Source: an uncultured Filifactor sp. (GTDB lineage Bacteria; Bacillota; Clostridia; Peptostreptococcales; Filifactoraceae). From it: a DNA stretch of 16,181 bases. A program made the position numbers and the translations under genes. Within the stretch, counting starts at the first letter, position 1, and each line of letters begins with the position of its first letter. Positions 1 to 7,546 of this stretch are shown one piece after another. The DNA is taken from NCBI GenBank assembly GCA_947254385.1, contig CAMYCP010000004.1, positions 1 to 16,181 of the forward strand, written 5' to 3'. Below the pieces are notes generated by a model. The model saw only the letters and a list, made by a program, of their open reading frames with translations, ran no database searches and was not told where the DNA came from.

Positions 1-106
1 ATATATGATTGACACATTGAAGATTATCGCATAACGTATAAAAATTTTTTCAAAAATATGCATTTGCTATTGCTAATAAAAAAATTAAAAAAATATAAAT
101 TTGGTA
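1..106. other. AT-rich gene-free segment upstream of the rpsJ promoter
   Basis: No credible coding sequence lies here. The segment is very A/T-rich. A perfect TTGACA stands at 9-14, but the best -10-like hexamer (TATAAA, 37-42) is 22 bp downstream, too far for a normal sigma-A promoter. No end of an upstream gene such as tuf or fusA is visible, although these often precede rpsJ in related bacteria. Because the window's right end is a library-fragment end, the left end may also be a contig end. Confidence 0.6.
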
Positions 107-135
107 TTGCAATTTATAGTTCAATCATTTATACT
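75..135 (+). promoter_or_regulatory. Sigma-A type promoter with A/T-rich UP-like element
   Basis: A -35 box TTGCAA at 107-112 is followed by a 17-bp spacer and a -10 box TATACT at 130-135, so both hexamers are close to consensus at optimal spacing. Directly upstream, 75-100 is almost pure A/T with A-tracts, as expected of an UP element contacted by the C-terminal domains of RNA polymerase alpha. Initiation would fall near 138-142. This is the best promoter I see on the + strand and probably drives the whole ribosomal cluster. No experimental start is known to me. Confidence 0.7.
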
Positions 136-140
136 AAACA

Positions 141-423
141 GGTATGTTTTATATAAATTGTTGCAAGCGGAAACTTTTTGATTATAATTAAAAAAGTCCG
201 CCTCGTTCCTGCGTGAACCTGATACAACAATTATTGCGATGAAGCGGGAGGTTGCTTGAGAATATGCCGTATTCGTGCGTGGGATCCGGGTATTGTCGAG
301 GTAATTTCCGTGGAGAAGCGACATCATTGAATGTAGCGGCCGGACGTCGCTTTTTTAAAAACAAAAATTGTTAAACGCCCGGAGCAGTTTTTAAAGGTTG
401 GCACTGTTTACAGGAGGTAAAAA
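141..423 (+). promoter_or_regulatory. Structured 5' leader of the S10 operon
   Basis: The predicted transcript carries about 280 nt before the rpsJ start. Several helices can be drawn. One is 167-170/198-201 (GCGG/CCGC) continued, after two bulged A's, by 173-179/191-197. Others are 202-205/297-300 (CTCG/CGAG, extendable by 201/301), 206-212/244-250 (seven pairs, two of them G-U) and 260-264/270-274 (GAATA/TATTC). The closing helix and the second helix abut, giving a multibranch layout. The segment is clearly richer in G+C than the DNA before it. It ends in the terminator-like hairpin at 316-356. Ribosomal protein operons are commonly autoregulated through such leaders; the ligand here, perhaps L4 or another operon product, is inference. 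The folding was done by eye. Confidence 0.55.
316..356 (+). terminator. Intrinsic terminator / possible attenuator in the rpsJ leader
   Basis: AAGCGAC at 316-322 pairs perfectly with GTCGCTT at 346-352. An A-C mismatch and two further pairs (324-325/343-344) follow inside, closing a 17-nt loop. Six T's run from 351 to 356. It lies between the promoter and rpsJ with no gene in between, so it would act as an attenuator rather than an end-of-gene terminator. CGCTT of the 3' arm (348-352) could alternatively pair with AAGCG at 242-246, a candidate antitermination contact. Confidence 0.55.
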
Positions 424-741
424 ATGGCAAACAACCAAAAAAAAATAAGAATAAAACTCAAATCGTATGACCACGCAATGCTGGATCAAACAGCTAAAAA
501 AATTGTAGAGACAGCTCAAAGCGCAGGTTCTGAAGTACACGGACCTATTCCGCTCCCTACGGAAAAAGAGATCATAACGATACTTAGAGCGGTTCACAAG
601 TACAAAGATTCCAGAGAACAATTTGAAATTCGTACACACAAAAGACTGATCGACGTCAACAACGCAAGTCCGAAATTTGTAGATTCGCTTTCACGTCTGG
701 ATGTACCCGCAGGAGTATCTATAGAACTCAAGTTGTATTAA
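424..741 (+). CDS. rpsJ: 30S ribosomal protein S10 (uS10)
   Basis: S10 sits in the head of the small ribosomal subunit and also serves as NusE, the transcription antitermination partner of NusB. The 105-residue product is the usual size. It shows the family hallmark HGPIPLPT (39-46) and the long loop around [17 protein letters not shown] (58-74). The start ATG lies 6 nt after a perfect AGGAGG at 412-417. It is the first gene of the cluster, and the only one preceded by a long leader. A 91-nt spacer separates it from rplC, unusually wide for this cluster. Confidence 0.98.
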   Translation: MANNQKKIRIKLKSYDHAMLDQTAKKIVETAQSAGSEVHGPIPLPTEKEIITILRAVHKYKDSREQFEIRTHKRLIDVNNASPKFVDSLSRLDVPAGVSIELKLY

Positions 742-832
742 TTTGACACGTAAGTTAAGGTAATATCATATAAACCTTATCTTAGAATGATTGCAGAGCA
801 ATCCGCTGTAAGAAATGGAGGTAAAATTTTAG
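742..832 (+). promoter_or_regulatory. rpsJ-rplC spacer with two hairpins
   Basis: This is the widest gap within the cluster. TAAGGT (756-761) pairs with ACCTTA (774-779) around a 12-nt loop, and GATTGC (789-794) pairs with GCAATC (798-803) around AGA. Neither is followed by a T-run, so they do not look like terminators. A TTGACA stands at 743-748, but the candidate -10 hexamers downstream are weak or badly spaced (TATAAA at 769-774, 20-bp gap). Possible roles are RNA processing, repression of rplC translation or a weak internal promoter; none is proven by sequence. Confidence 0.45.
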
Positions 833-1471
833 ATGAAAAGTATTTTAGGCACGAAAGTGGGCATGACCCAAATTTTTGATGAAAACGGCGTCTTGATACC
901 GGTTACGGTGATTGAGGCGGGACCGGTAGTTGTGACGCAAATCAAAAACTTGGAAACCGACGGCTATGAGGCTGTTCAGGTAGGGTTCGGAGAAGCAAAG
1001 GAAAAACAGGTAAATAAACCTATGAAAGGACACTTTGCAAAAGCGGGAGTCGGTATCAAAAAGTATGTTCGTGAATTGGAACCGGAAGATGAAATTTCCA
1101 ACTATTCGTTGGCTCAAGAAATTAAAGCCGACATCTTCACACAAGGTGAGCTTGTCGATGTAACCGGAATATCCAAAGGTAAAGGATTCCAAGGAACCAT
1201 TAAACGCCACGGACAAAGTCGCGGGCCTGAAACTCACGGGTCACACTATCACAGAGCGCCGGGTTCTATGGGCGGAGCATCCGATCCGTCAAAAGTTCGT
1301 AAAGGAAAAAGATTGCCCGGACACATGGGACAAGAACAAGTAACGGTATTAAATCTTGAAGTTGCACGAGTTGACAGTGAACGCAACCTGCTTTTAATCA
1401 AGGGCGCGGTTCCGGGGGCTAAAAAGAGCCTTGTGGTCGTTCGTACAGCAGTTAAAGCACAAAATAAATAG
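833..1471 (+). CDS. rplC: 50S ribosomal protein L3 (uL3)
   Basis: L3 is an early-assembly protein of the large subunit whose central extension reaches toward the peptidyl transferase centre. The 212-residue product matches the family in length and begins with [10 protein letters not shown] (6-15). The conserved SKGKGFQGT (114-122), RAPGSMGG (141-148) and PGHMG (162-166) follow. His164 stands where the E. coli protein has the glutamine methylated by PrmB, so that modification is not expected here. The GGAGG at 817-821 is 11 nt before the ATG, slightly far. rplD follows after 15 nt. Confidence 0.98.
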   Translation: MKSILGTKVGMTQIFDENGVLIPVTVIEAGPVVVTQIKNLETDGYEAVQVGFGEAKEKQVNKPMKGHFAKAGVGIKKYVRELEPEDEISNYSLAQEIKADIFTQGELVDVTGISKGKGFQGTIKRHGQSRGPETHGSHYHRAPGSMGGASDPSKVRKGKRLPGHMGQEQVTVLNLEVARVDSERNLLLIKGAVPGAKKSLVVVRTAVKAQNK

Positions 1472-1486
1472 AAAGGAGGAGCAAAG

Positions 1487-2110
1487 ATGCCTAAAGTAAA
1501 CGTAGTAAATATGCAAGGCGAAATTGTAGGCGAAATGGAACTTTCTGAAAACATATTTCAAACTTGCATCAAAGAACACGCCGTATATCAAGCCGTAAAA
1601 AATCTGCTTGCAAACAGAAGAATGGGGACACAATCCGCTAAGACACGTGCTCAAGTAAGTGGTGGCGGAAGAAAACCATGGAGACAAAAAGGAACCGGTC
1701 GTGCGAGACAAGGAAGCACACGTTCACCGCAATGGAAAGGCGGCGGTGTTGTATTTGCCCCTCAACCGAGAGATTATAGCTACAGTATACCTAAGAAAAT
1801 CAAACGTATCGCTTTAAAAAGCGTACTTACCGATAAAGTAAACGAAAGCAGACTCATAATAGTTGACGACATTCATTTTGACGAACTTAAAACCAAAGAA
1901 TTTGCTAAGATGATAAAAGCGTTGAACGCCGGCAAAAAAACCATAGTAGTAACCGAAAACAAAGATGCCGATGTGCTCCGTTGCGGGAGAAATATCGAAG
2001 GCGTACAAATAAGCTTTGTCGGAATGCTCAATGTATATGACGTATTGAACAACGACACTTTGGTCATGACTAAAGCGGCCGTTGAAAAAACCGAGGAGGT
2101 GTATGCTTAA
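1487..2110 (+). CDS. rplD: 50S ribosomal protein L4 (uL4)
   Basis: L4 binds 23S rRNA early in assembly and sends a loop into the nascent-peptide tunnel, where macrolides act. In E. coli it also represses the S10 operon through the leader. The 207-residue product carries the tunnel-loop signature GRKPWRQKGTGRAR (61-74) followed by SPQWKGGG, with no insertion or substitution that I can recognise as resistance. AAGGAGG at 1473-1479 precedes the ATG by 7 nt. The TAA stop abuts the rplW ATG with no spacer, so the two are likely translationally coupled. It is the leading candidate for a ligand of the rpsJ leader, by analogy only. Confidence 0.98.
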   Translation: MPKVNVVNMQGEIVGEMELSENIFQTCIKEHAVYQAVKNLLANRRMGTQSAKTRAQVSGGGRKPWRQKGTGRARQGSTRSPQWKGGGVVFAPQPRDYSYSIPKKIKRIALKSVLTDKVNESRLIIVDDIHFDELKTKEFAKMIKALNAGKKTIVVTENKDADVLRCGRNIEGVQISFVGMLNVYDVLNNDTLVMTKAAVEKTEEVYA

Positions 2111-2395
2111 ATGACATCTTACGACATTATAATAAAACCGGTTATAACCGAAAAATCAATGGATGCGGCTCAAAACAAACGTTATACGTTTATAGTAAGT
2201 AAAGACGCCAACAAATATCAAATAAAACAAGCCGTAGAAGAAATATTCAAAGTAAGCGTATCGAAAGTCAACACCATGAACTACTCCGGTAAAGTAAAAC
2301 GCATGGGCAAAAATGTAGGACGCACTGCGGCATTTAAAAAAGCAATAGTTACATTGAAAGCCGACAGCAAAGAAATAGAAATCTTCGGTGCGTAA
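2111..2395 (+). CDS. rplW: 50S ribosomal protein L23 (uL23)
   Basis: L23 lies at the exit of the peptide tunnel and is the docking site for trigger factor and the signal recognition particle. The 94-residue product is normal in length and starts with the family pattern PVITEKS (10-16). The segment around [11 protein letters not shown] corresponds to the usual rRNA-binding loop. It begins directly after the rplD stop. Its ribosome-binding site GAGGAGGT lies inside the last codons of rplD, about 2093-2100, which fits coupled translation. Confidence 0.97.
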   Translation: MTSYDIIIKPVITEKSMDAAQNKRYTFIVSKDANKYQIKQAVEEIFKVSVSKVNTMNYSGKVKRMGKNVGRTAAFKKAIVTLKADSKEIEIFGA

Positions 2396-2412
2396 AAAGG
2401 AGGAAAAATACA

Positions 2413-3243
2413 GTGGCCATAAAAAGTTATAAACCCACGTCCCCGGCTCGTAGAGAAATGACGGTGTTAAAATCCGGTGAAATAACTAAACATGAACCGG
2501 AAAAATCACTCATAGTTACATTAAAAAAATTCTCCGGCAGAAACAGCCGAGGTAAAATAACCGTACGTCACCGTGGTGGCGGTGCAAAGAAAAAATACAG
2601 AATAATAGATTTTAAAAGAGATAAAGAACAAATTGCCGCAAAAGTTGCAGGTATAGAATACGATCCTGGCAGATCGGCAAACATTGCACTGCTTTATTAT
2701 GCGGACGGTGAAAAAAGATACATTCTTTCTCCTAAAGGGCTTAAAGTCGGCGATGTTATATATTCGGGAGAAGGAGCCGATATTAAAATCGGTAACTGTC
2801 TCAAGATGAAAGATATGCCGGTCGGAACGCTTATACACAACATTGAAATGAAAGCCGGCAAAGGCGGACAACTTGTAAGAGCCGCCGGAGTATCGGCGCA
2901 GCTCATGGCAAAAGAAGGTAAATACGTACTCTTAAGACTTCCTTCAGGAGAAATGAGAAGATTAAATTCCGATTGCAAAGCAACTATCGGTGAAGTCGGC
3001 AATTTTGAACATGAAATTGTATCAATTGGAAAAGCGGGACGCAAAAGACACATGGGCATTCGTCCTACAGTAAGAGGATCCGTTATGAATCCTAACGATC
3101 ACCCACATGGTGGCGGTGAAGGACGTGCGCCTGTCGGCAGACCGGGACCTTGTACACCTTGGGGTAAACCTGCACTCGGATATAAGACGCGCAAAAAGAA
3201 CAAGGCTTCCGATAAAATGATTGTCGCAAGACGTAAGAAATAG
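2413..3243 (+). CDS. rplB: 50S ribosomal protein L2 (uL2)
   Basis: L2 is one of the most conserved large-subunit proteins, needed for subunit joining and for a fully active peptidyl transferase centre. The 276-residue product is full length. It shows [13 protein letters not shown] (51-63) and the C-terminal [13 protein letters not shown]. His230 is the counterpart of the functionally important E. coli His229. The start is GTG, 9 nt after GGAGG at 2399-2403; there is no ATG nearby in frame, and the N-terminus [14 protein letters not shown] matches the family. rpsS follows after 16 nt. Confidence 0.98.
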   Translation: MAIKSYKPTSPARREMTVLKSGEITKHEPEKSLIVTLKKFSGRNSRGKITVRHRGGGAKKKYRIIDFKRDKEQIAAKVAGIEYDPGRSANIALLYYADGEKRYILSPKGLKVGDVIYSGEGADIKIGNCLKMKDMPVGTLIHNIEMKAGKGGQLVRAAGVSAQLMAKEGKYVLLRLPSGEMRRLNSDCKATIGEVGNFEHEIVSIGKAGRKRHMGIRPTVRGSVMNPNDHPHGGGEGRAPVGRPGPCTPWGKPALGYKTRKKNKASDKMIVARRKK

Positions 3244-3259
3244 CGTTAAAGGAGAGAGC

Positions 3260-3541
3260 ATGAGCAGATCAGCTAAAAAAGGACCTTTCGTACACGAAGG
3301 TTTATATAAAAAAATAACAGAAATGAACAAAACCAATAAAAAACAAGTAATAAAAACATGGTCGAGAAGTTCGACGATATTTCCGGAATTTGTAGGACAT
3401 ACAATAGCCGTACACGACGGCAGAAAACATGTACCCGTATATCTTACGGAAGATATGGTCGGACACAAACTTGGAGAATTTGTTCCCACACGAACATTCA
3501 AAGGACACAAAAAGGACGATAAATCGGCGCAAGTTAAATAA
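3260..3541 (+). CDS. rpsS: 30S ribosomal protein S19 (uS19)
   Basis: S19 forms a pair with S13 in the head of the small subunit near the A-site tRNA and the intersubunit bridge. The ATG chosen here gives 93 residues beginning [15 protein letters not shown], the classical start, with AAGGAG at 3249-3254 in front of it. The reading frame stays open upstream to a TTG at 3221, but that start would overlap rplB and add 13 residues foreign to the family. The C-terminal [10 protein letters not shown] is typical. Its neighbours are rplB and rplV, the standard S10 order. Confidence 0.97.
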   Translation: MSRSAKKGPFVHEGLYKKITEMNKTNKKQVIKTWSRSSTIFPEFVGHTIAVHDGRKHVPVYLTEDMVGHKLGEFVPTRTFKGHKKDDKSAQVK

Positions 3542-3568
3542 CGATAGGTTTTGCAAGGAGGAGAATAA

Positions 3569-3916
3569 ATGGAAAACAAAACGATTGAAGCGAGAGCTAT
3601 CGCAAGATACGTCAGAACTTCGCCGCGCAAAGCCGGATTCATTTGCAACCTTGTACGCGGCAAAAGTGTAAAAGAAGCGCTCGCAATATTAAAATATATG
3701 CCGGATAAGGGAGCCGAAATAATTCTTTCAGTTGTTAAATCCGCAGCTTCTAATGCAGAAAACAACTTTGAAATGAACCCGGATAAACTGTATATTTCAC
3801 GTATTGCGGCAAATCAGGGACCTACTCTCAAACGATTCAGACCGAGAGCACAAGGCAGAGCAAGTGCCATTCGTAAGAGAACCAGTCATATTGAAGTAGT
3901 TGTAGCTGAGAGATAG
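3569..3916 (+). CDS. rplV: 50S ribosomal protein L22 (uL22)
   Basis: L22 contacts all domains of 23S rRNA, and its long beta-hairpin lines the peptide tunnel beside L4. The product has 115 residues, about five more than E. coli. The hairpin spans roughly 84-104 and contains [18 protein letters not shown] see no duplication or deletion of the kind linked to macrolide resistance. AAGGAGG at 3555-3561 precedes the ATG by 7 nt. Its TAG stop is part of the ribosome-binding site of rpsC. Confidence 0.97.
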   Translation: MENKTIEARAIARYVRTSPRKAGFICNLVRGKSVKEALAILKYMPDKGAEIILSVVKSAASNAENNFEMNPDKLYISRIAANQGPTLKRFRPRAQGRASAIRKRTSHIEVVVAER

Positions 3917-3927
3917 GAGGTAATGTA

Positions 3928-4704
3928 ATGGGTCAAAAAGTAAGTCCGCACGGACTTAGGGTAGGAATAAATAAAGACTGGGATTCCAGATGGTTTGCCG
4001 ACAAAAAAGAATTTGCGGCCAACATTAAACAAGATGCTGAAATACGAAACTTTGTAAAGAAAAAACTATATCTTTCCGGAGTTTCCAAAATAGAAATAGA
4101 ACGTCAAGGTAACAACGTACGCCTGAATATATACACTGCAAAACCGGGCATGGTTATAGGTAAAGGTGGACAAGGCATAGAAGACATCAAAAAAGATGTT
4201 GAAAAAATAGCAAAAGACAAAAAAGTTTTCATCAACATAATGGAAGTGAGACGACCTGAAACCGATGCTCAACTTGTAGCGGAAAACATAGCTATGGCGC
4301 TTGAAAGACGTATAGCTTTCAGACGTGCCATGAAACAAGCCATGCAAAGAGCGATGCGTTTCGGTGCAAAAGGTATAAAAGTATCGTCATCGGGTAGACT
4401 CGGCGGAGCTGAAATGGCACGTAGAGAAGGCTACGCCGAAGGAAACGTTCCGCTTCACACGCTTAGAGCGGATATAGGATATGGAGTAGCGGAAGCGGAC
4501 ACAACTTACGGTAAAATAGGGGTAAAAGTTTGGATTTGTAACGGAGAGATACTTCCCGGACAAAAGAAAGAAGAAAGACCTCTATCCGATAAACCTAAAG
4601 ATGAAGAACGTAGAAGACGCCCAAAACGCAGAAACGATAACAGACGCTCCGACCGAAAACCGCAAGGCGGAAGACCTCGTAAAAGCGGAGAAGTAAGCCG
4701 ATAG
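3928..4704 (+). CDS. rpsC: 30S ribosomal protein S3 (uS3) with long basic tail
   Basis: S3 sits at the mRNA entry tunnel of the small subunit and takes part in mRNA unwinding. The N-terminal KH domain carries the GxxG loop as GKGG (78-81), and the C-terminal S3 domain runs to about GEILPG (206-211). The arginine/lysine-rich helix [13 protein letters not shown] (132-144) is present. The protein is 258 residues, longer than the 233 of E. coli. The extra length is a low-complexity tail (about 212-258) rich in Arg, Lys, Asp and Glu, likely disordered. AGGAGG at 3915-3920 precedes the ATG by 7 nt. Confidence 0.97.
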   Translation: MGQKVSPHGLRVGINKDWDSRWFADKKEFAANIKQDAEIRNFVKKKLYLSGVSKIEIERQGNNVRLNIYTAKPGMVIGKGGQGIEDIKKDVEKIAKDKKVFINIMEVRRPETDAQLVAENIAMALERRIAFRRAMKQAMQRAMRFGAKGIKVSSSGRLGGAEMARREGYAEGNVPLHTLRADIGYGVAEADTTYGKIGVKVWICNGEILPGQKKEERPLSDKPKDEERRRRPKRRNDNRRSDRKPQGGRPRKSGEVSR

Positions 4705-4721
4705 AGAGGAGAAAATAAATT

Positions 4722-5168
4722 ATGTTAATGCCCAAGAGAGTAAAACGCAGAAGAGTTCACAGAGGAAAAATGGCGGGCATAGCGACCAAAGGCAATACCA
4801 TAAGCTATGGAGAATATGGTCTGGTTGCGCTTGAACCCTCGTGGATAACTTCTAATCAAATAGAAGCGGCCCGTGTCGCATTGAACAGATACATCAGAAG
4901 AGGCGGGAAAGTGTGGATAAAGATATTCCCGCACAAACCTGTAACCAAAAAACCCGCTGAAGTACGTATGGGTTCCGGTAAAGGTGCACCCGAATATTGG
5001 GTTGCCGTTGTAAAACCCGGCAGAGTTATGTTTGAACTTGAAGGAGTAGATGAAAAAGTAGCAAAAGAAGCTATGCGTCTTGCCGCAAACAAACTTCCGA
5101 TAAAATGTAAATTCGTAAAAAAAGAAACAGAAACTCAAGTAAAGGTTGGTGAAGAAAATGAAGGCTGA
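4722..5168 (+). CDS. rplP: 50S ribosomal protein L16 (uL16)
   Basis: L16 is a late-assembly protein near the A and P sites that helps to position tRNA. The 148-residue product begins [17 protein letters not shown]. The ATG at 4722 was preferred over the in-frame ATG at 4728 because family members start ML-PKRVK and because AGAGGAG at 4705-4711 is well spaced from it. RMGSGKG (82-88) contains Arg82, equivalent to the arginine hydroxylated in E. coli. Its TGA stop overlaps the start of rpmC by 11 nt. Confidence 0.97.
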   Translation: MLMPKRVKRRRVHRGKMAGIATKGNTISYGEYGLVALEPSWITSNQIEAARVALNRYIRRGGKVWIKIFPHKPVTKKPAEVRMGSGKGAPEYWVAVVKPGRVMFELEGVDEKVAKEAMRLAANKLPIKCKFVKKETETQVKVGEENEG

Positions 5169-5349
5169 AACTTTAAGAGAACTTACTAAAGAAGAACTTG
5201 CGAGCAAAATTCTCGAGCTTAAAGAAGAACTGTTCAACCTCAGATTTCAAATGGCAACCGGTCAACTGCAAAACACCGTACAGCTTAAACGCGTGAGAAA
5301 AGATATTGCACGCTGTAAAACCGTGCTGACAGAAAAAGAACGCGCGTAA
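5158..5349 (+). CDS. rpmC: 50S ribosomal protein L29 (uL29)
   Basis: L29 is a small two-helix protein next to L23 at the tunnel exit. The product is 63 residues, [14 protein letters not shown] onward, with the signature LFNLRFQ and a basic second helix, as usual. The ATG lies inside the end of rplP (11-nt overlap), with only a weak AAAGG at 5141-5145, so translation is probably coupled to rplP. Possible in-frame starts at TTG 5146 or GTG 5149 are less likely because they sit on top of that ribosome-binding site. Confidence 0.95.
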   Translation: MKAETLRELTKEELASKILELKEELFNLRFQMATGQLQNTVQLKRVRKDIARCKTVLTEKERA

Positions 5350-5363
5350 AGGAGGGAAAAACG

Positions 5364-5624
5364 ATGGAAGAAAGAAAACTCAGAAAAACACGTGTAGGCG
5401 TGGTAACATCAGACAAAATGGATAAGACCGTAGTGGTATCCACTGTTGAATTAGTGCGTCATCCCCTTTACGGTAAAGCTGTAAAAAGAACTAAAAAATA
5501 TAAAGCACATGATCCGAATAATGAATGCAAAACGGGCGACCGTGTAAAAATAATGGAAACCAGACCCATATCTAAAGAAAAACACTGGAGAGTAATAAGC
5601 ATAATAAAAAAATTTGCTGAATAA
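5364..5624 (+). CDS. rpsQ: 30S ribosomal protein S17 (uS17)
   Basis: S17 is a primary 16S-binding protein of OB fold in the body of the small subunit. The 86-residue product reads [21 protein letters not shown] at the start and has VRHPLYGK and the C-terminal pattern [13 protein letters not shown], all diagnostic. AAGGAGGG before the ATG (about 5349-5356) is strong. It closes the classical S10 block; rplN of the spc block follows after 29 nt with no visible promoter or terminator, so the two blocks appear to be read through. Confidence 0.97.
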   Translation: MEERKLRKTRVGVVTSDKMDKTVVVSTVELVRHPLYGKAVKRTKKYKAHDPNNECKTGDRVKIMETRPISKEKHWRVISIIKKFAE

Positions 5625-5653
5625 ACCCGGATCTAAAAAAGGAGGATCATAAA

Positions 5654-6022
5654 ATGATACAACAAGAAAGTCGCCTCAAAGTGGCGGACAATTCCGGCGC
5701 TAAAGAACTCCTTTGCATCAGGGTGTTGGGCGGATCTACAAGAAAAACAGGCAACATAGGAGATGTAATAGTTGCCAGTGTCAAAACATCAACGCCCGGC
5801 GGAGTTGTAAGCAAAGGAAAAGTTGTAAAAGCCGTTATAGTCAGAACTAAACAAGGCGTAAGAAGAAAAGACGGTTCGTATGTAAAATTTGATGAAAATG
5901 CCGCCGTTATAATAAAAGACGACAAATCACCGGTAGGCACACGTATATTCGGACCTGTAGCGAGAGAACTGAGAGACAAACAATATATGAAAATTATCTC
6001 TCTTGCTCCCGAAGTGCTGTAA
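5654..6022 (+). CDS. rplN: 50S ribosomal protein L14 (uL14)
   Basis: L14 lies at the subunit interface, forms intersubunit bridges with 16S rRNA and is the binding site of the silencing factor RsfS. The 122-residue product is the standard length, starting [18 protein letters not shown]. It contains [18 protein letters not shown] and ends in the usual [11 protein letters not shown]...LAPEVL. GGAGGA at 5641-5646 precedes the ATG by 7 nt. It is the first gene of the spc-type block. Confidence 0.98.
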   Translation: MIQQESRLKVADNSGAKELLCIRVLGGSTRKTGNIGDVIVASVKTSTPGGVVSKGKVVKAVIVRTKQGVRRKDGSYVKFDENAAVIIKDDKSPVGTRIFGPVARELRDKQYMKIISLAPEVL

Positions 6023-6037
6023 AATAGGAGGTGCACA

Positions 6038-6340
6038 ATGAGAGTAAAGACCGGCGACACGGTAGTTGTAATAACTGGCAAAGATAAAGGCGCAAAAGGA
6101 AAAATATTGGCGGTAAAAGGCGAACGAGTTATAGTTGAAGGTGTAAACAAAGTGTTCAGACACACCAAGCCCAGTCAAAAAAATCCTCAAGGCGGAATAA
6201 TAGAAAGAGAATCGCCCATTCATATATCGAACGTGATGTACTATGATGCTAAAGCCGGTAAAGGGGTAAGAATAGGTGCCAAAATACTTGAAGACGGCAC
6301 TAAAGTTCGTATTTCCAAAGCTACCGGAGAAGAAATCTAA
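6038..6340 (+). CDS. rplX: 50S ribosomal protein L24 (uL24)
   Basis: L24 starts assembly of the large subunit by binding the 5' domain of 23S rRNA. The 100-residue product has an N-terminal KOW motif (about 4-31, [17 protein letters not shown]). The following [13 protein letters not shown] is the typical rRNA-contacting stretch. AGGAGGTG at 6026-6033 lies just after the rplN stop and 4 nt before the ATG. The order rplN-rplX-rplE is universal in bacteria, which supports the call. Confidence 0.97.
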   Translation: MRVKTGDTVVVITGKDKGAKGKILAVKGERVIVEGVNKVFRHTKPSQKNPQGGIIERESPIHISNVMYYDAKAGKGVRIGAKILEDGTKVRISKATGEEI

Positions 6341-6361
6341 CGATAGGAAAGGAGGCAAAAG

Positions 6362-6904
6362 ATGGCTTCAAGACTTAAAGAAAAATACAAAAATGAAATT
6401 TCCAAAGCCTTGGTTGAAAAATTCGGCTACAAGAACGCAATGGAAATACCTAAAATAGAAAAAGTCGTAATAAATATAGGGGTAGGCGACGCTAAAGAAA
6501 ACAGCAAATTTTTAGATAACGCCGCTCATGAACTTGAACTTATAACCGGACAAAAACCGCTTATAACCAAAGCTAAAAAATCCATAGCAAACTTTAAACT
6601 CAGAGAAGGAATGAAAATCGGGGCGAAAGTTACCTTGCGTTCGGACAGGATGTTATATTTTATAGATAAACTTGTAAACATCTCTCTGCCACGTGTACGT
6701 GACTTCAGAGGGGTATCCGCAAACTCTTTTGACGGTAGAGGCAACTATACTTTAGGTATAAAAGAACAACTCATATTTCCTGAAATAAACTACGATCAGG
6801 TAGAAAAAACAAGGGGTATGAACATAGTATTTGTAACTACCGCAAAAACCGATGAAGAAGCTAAAGAACTTTTGAGTCTTTACGGAATGCCTTTTGCCAA
6901 ATAA
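6362..6904 (+). CDS. rplE: 50S ribosomal protein L5 (uL5)
   Basis: L5 binds 5S rRNA and forms part of the central protuberance, touching P-site tRNA. The product is 180 residues, equal to the family norm. It carries [13 protein letters not shown] (32-44), [21 protein letters not shown] (61-81) and the conserved [12 protein letters not shown](L)IFPEI (126-142). AAGGAGG at 6349-6355 precedes the ATG by 6 nt. The partner L18, which binds the same rRNA, is encoded four genes downstream. Confidence 0.98.
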   Translation: MASRLKEKYKNEISKALVEKFGYKNAMEIPKIEKVVINIGVGDAKENSKFLDNAAHELELITGQKPLITKAKKSIANFKLREGMKIGAKVTLRSDRMLYFIDKLVNISLPRVRDFRGVSANSFDGRGNYTLGIKEQLIFPEINYDQVEKTRGMNIVFVTTAKTDEEAKELLSLYGMPFAK

Positions 6905-6918
6905 ATAAGGAGGACGGA

Positions 6919-7104
6919 ATGGCAAAAAAATCTTTAAAAATAAAGCAACAAAGAAAGCCTAAATATTCTACAAGACAATATACGAGATGCAGTCTTTGCG
7001 GAAGACCTCACGGAGTTTTGCGTAAATTCGGAATTTGTCGTATATGCTTTAGAAAATTGGCATATAAAGGACAAATACCGGGAGTTAAAAAGGCAAGCTG
7101 GTAA
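6919..7104 (+). CDS. rpsN: 30S ribosomal protein S14, zinc-binding short form (uS14)
   Basis: S14 lies in the head of the small subunit beside S3 and S10. This is the short 61-residue form, also called rpsZ, with an intact zinc site: Cys24, Cys27, Cys40 and Cys43 in a C-X2-C-X12-C-X2-C arrangement. It ends GVKKASW as expected. This zinc-dependent type is usual in Gram-positive bacteria, whereas E. coli has a longer zinc-free form. AAGGAGG at 6907-6913 precedes the ATG by 5 nt. A second, zinc-free copy elsewhere in the genome cannot be judged from here. Confidence 0.97.
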   Translation: MAKKSLKIKQQRKPKYSTRQYTRCSLCGRPHGVLRKFGICRICFRKLAYKGQIPGVKKASW

Positions 7105-7131
7105 CAGAAACCAAGAAGGGAGGCAGCAACA

Positions 7132-7530
7132 ATGACAATGACGGATCCTATTGCGGATATGCTCACTCGCATAAGAAATGCCATCACGGCGAAACACGAA
7201 ACTGTAGACATACCCGCATCAAATATCAAAAAGCGCATTGCCGCAATATTGCTTGAAGAAGGATATATTAAAGGTTATGACGTTATCGAAGACGGTAAAC
7301 AGGGAATGATACGCATAACGTTAAAATATAGCAAGAATGGTGAAAAAGTTATATTAGGCATTAAACGTATATCTAAACCCGGACTTAGGGTATATGCGGA
7401 TAAAAATACATTGCCTAAAGTTTTGAACGGGCTTGGAATATCTATAATATCCACATCCAAAGGCATCTTAACCGATAGACAGGCGAGAGAAGCCGGCGTA
7501 GGTGGCGAAGTCATCTGCTACGTTTGGTAA
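7132..7530 (+). CDS. rpsH: 30S ribosomal protein S8 (uS8)
   Basis: S8 is a primary 16S rRNA binder in the platform and, in E. coli, the repressor of the spc operon. The 132-residue product begins [17 protein letters not shown] and ends with the family signature [21 protein letters not shown]. The ATG at 7132 was chosen over that at 7138 because GGGAGG at 7118-7123 is 8 nt from the first and 14 nt from the second. I see no obvious S8-site mimic near rplE, but I could not test this properly. Confidence 0.97.
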   Translation: MTMTDPIADMLTRIRNAITAKHETVDIPASNIKKRIAAILLEEGYIKGYDVIEDGKQGMIRITLKYSKNGEKVILGIKRISKPGLRVYADKNTLPKVLNGLGISIISTSKGILTDRQAREAGVGGEVICYVW

Positions 7531-7546
7531 AAAAGGAGGTCAAACA

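Noticed and set aside
9..42. Perfect TTGACA (9-14) as a second promoter
   Set aside because: The only good -10-like hexamer is 22 bp away, and at 17 bp the hexamer TAACGT matches poorly.
3221..3259. Extended N-terminus for rpsS from TTG 3221
   Set aside because: It would overlap rplB, lacks a fitting ribosome-binding site and adds residues not found in S19; ATG 3260 has AAGGAG in front.
3022..3765. Long antisense reading frame (247 codons) across rplB, rpsS and rplV
   Set aside because: It lies opposite three certain ribosomal genes, has no ribosome-binding site and its translation is a cysteine/serine/threonine-rich shadow of their codon pattern.
5647..6168. Antisense reading frame of 173 codons opposite rplN and rplX
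   Set aside because: It is a shadow of real genes: no start signal, no family resemblance and it crosses the boundary of two conserved genes.
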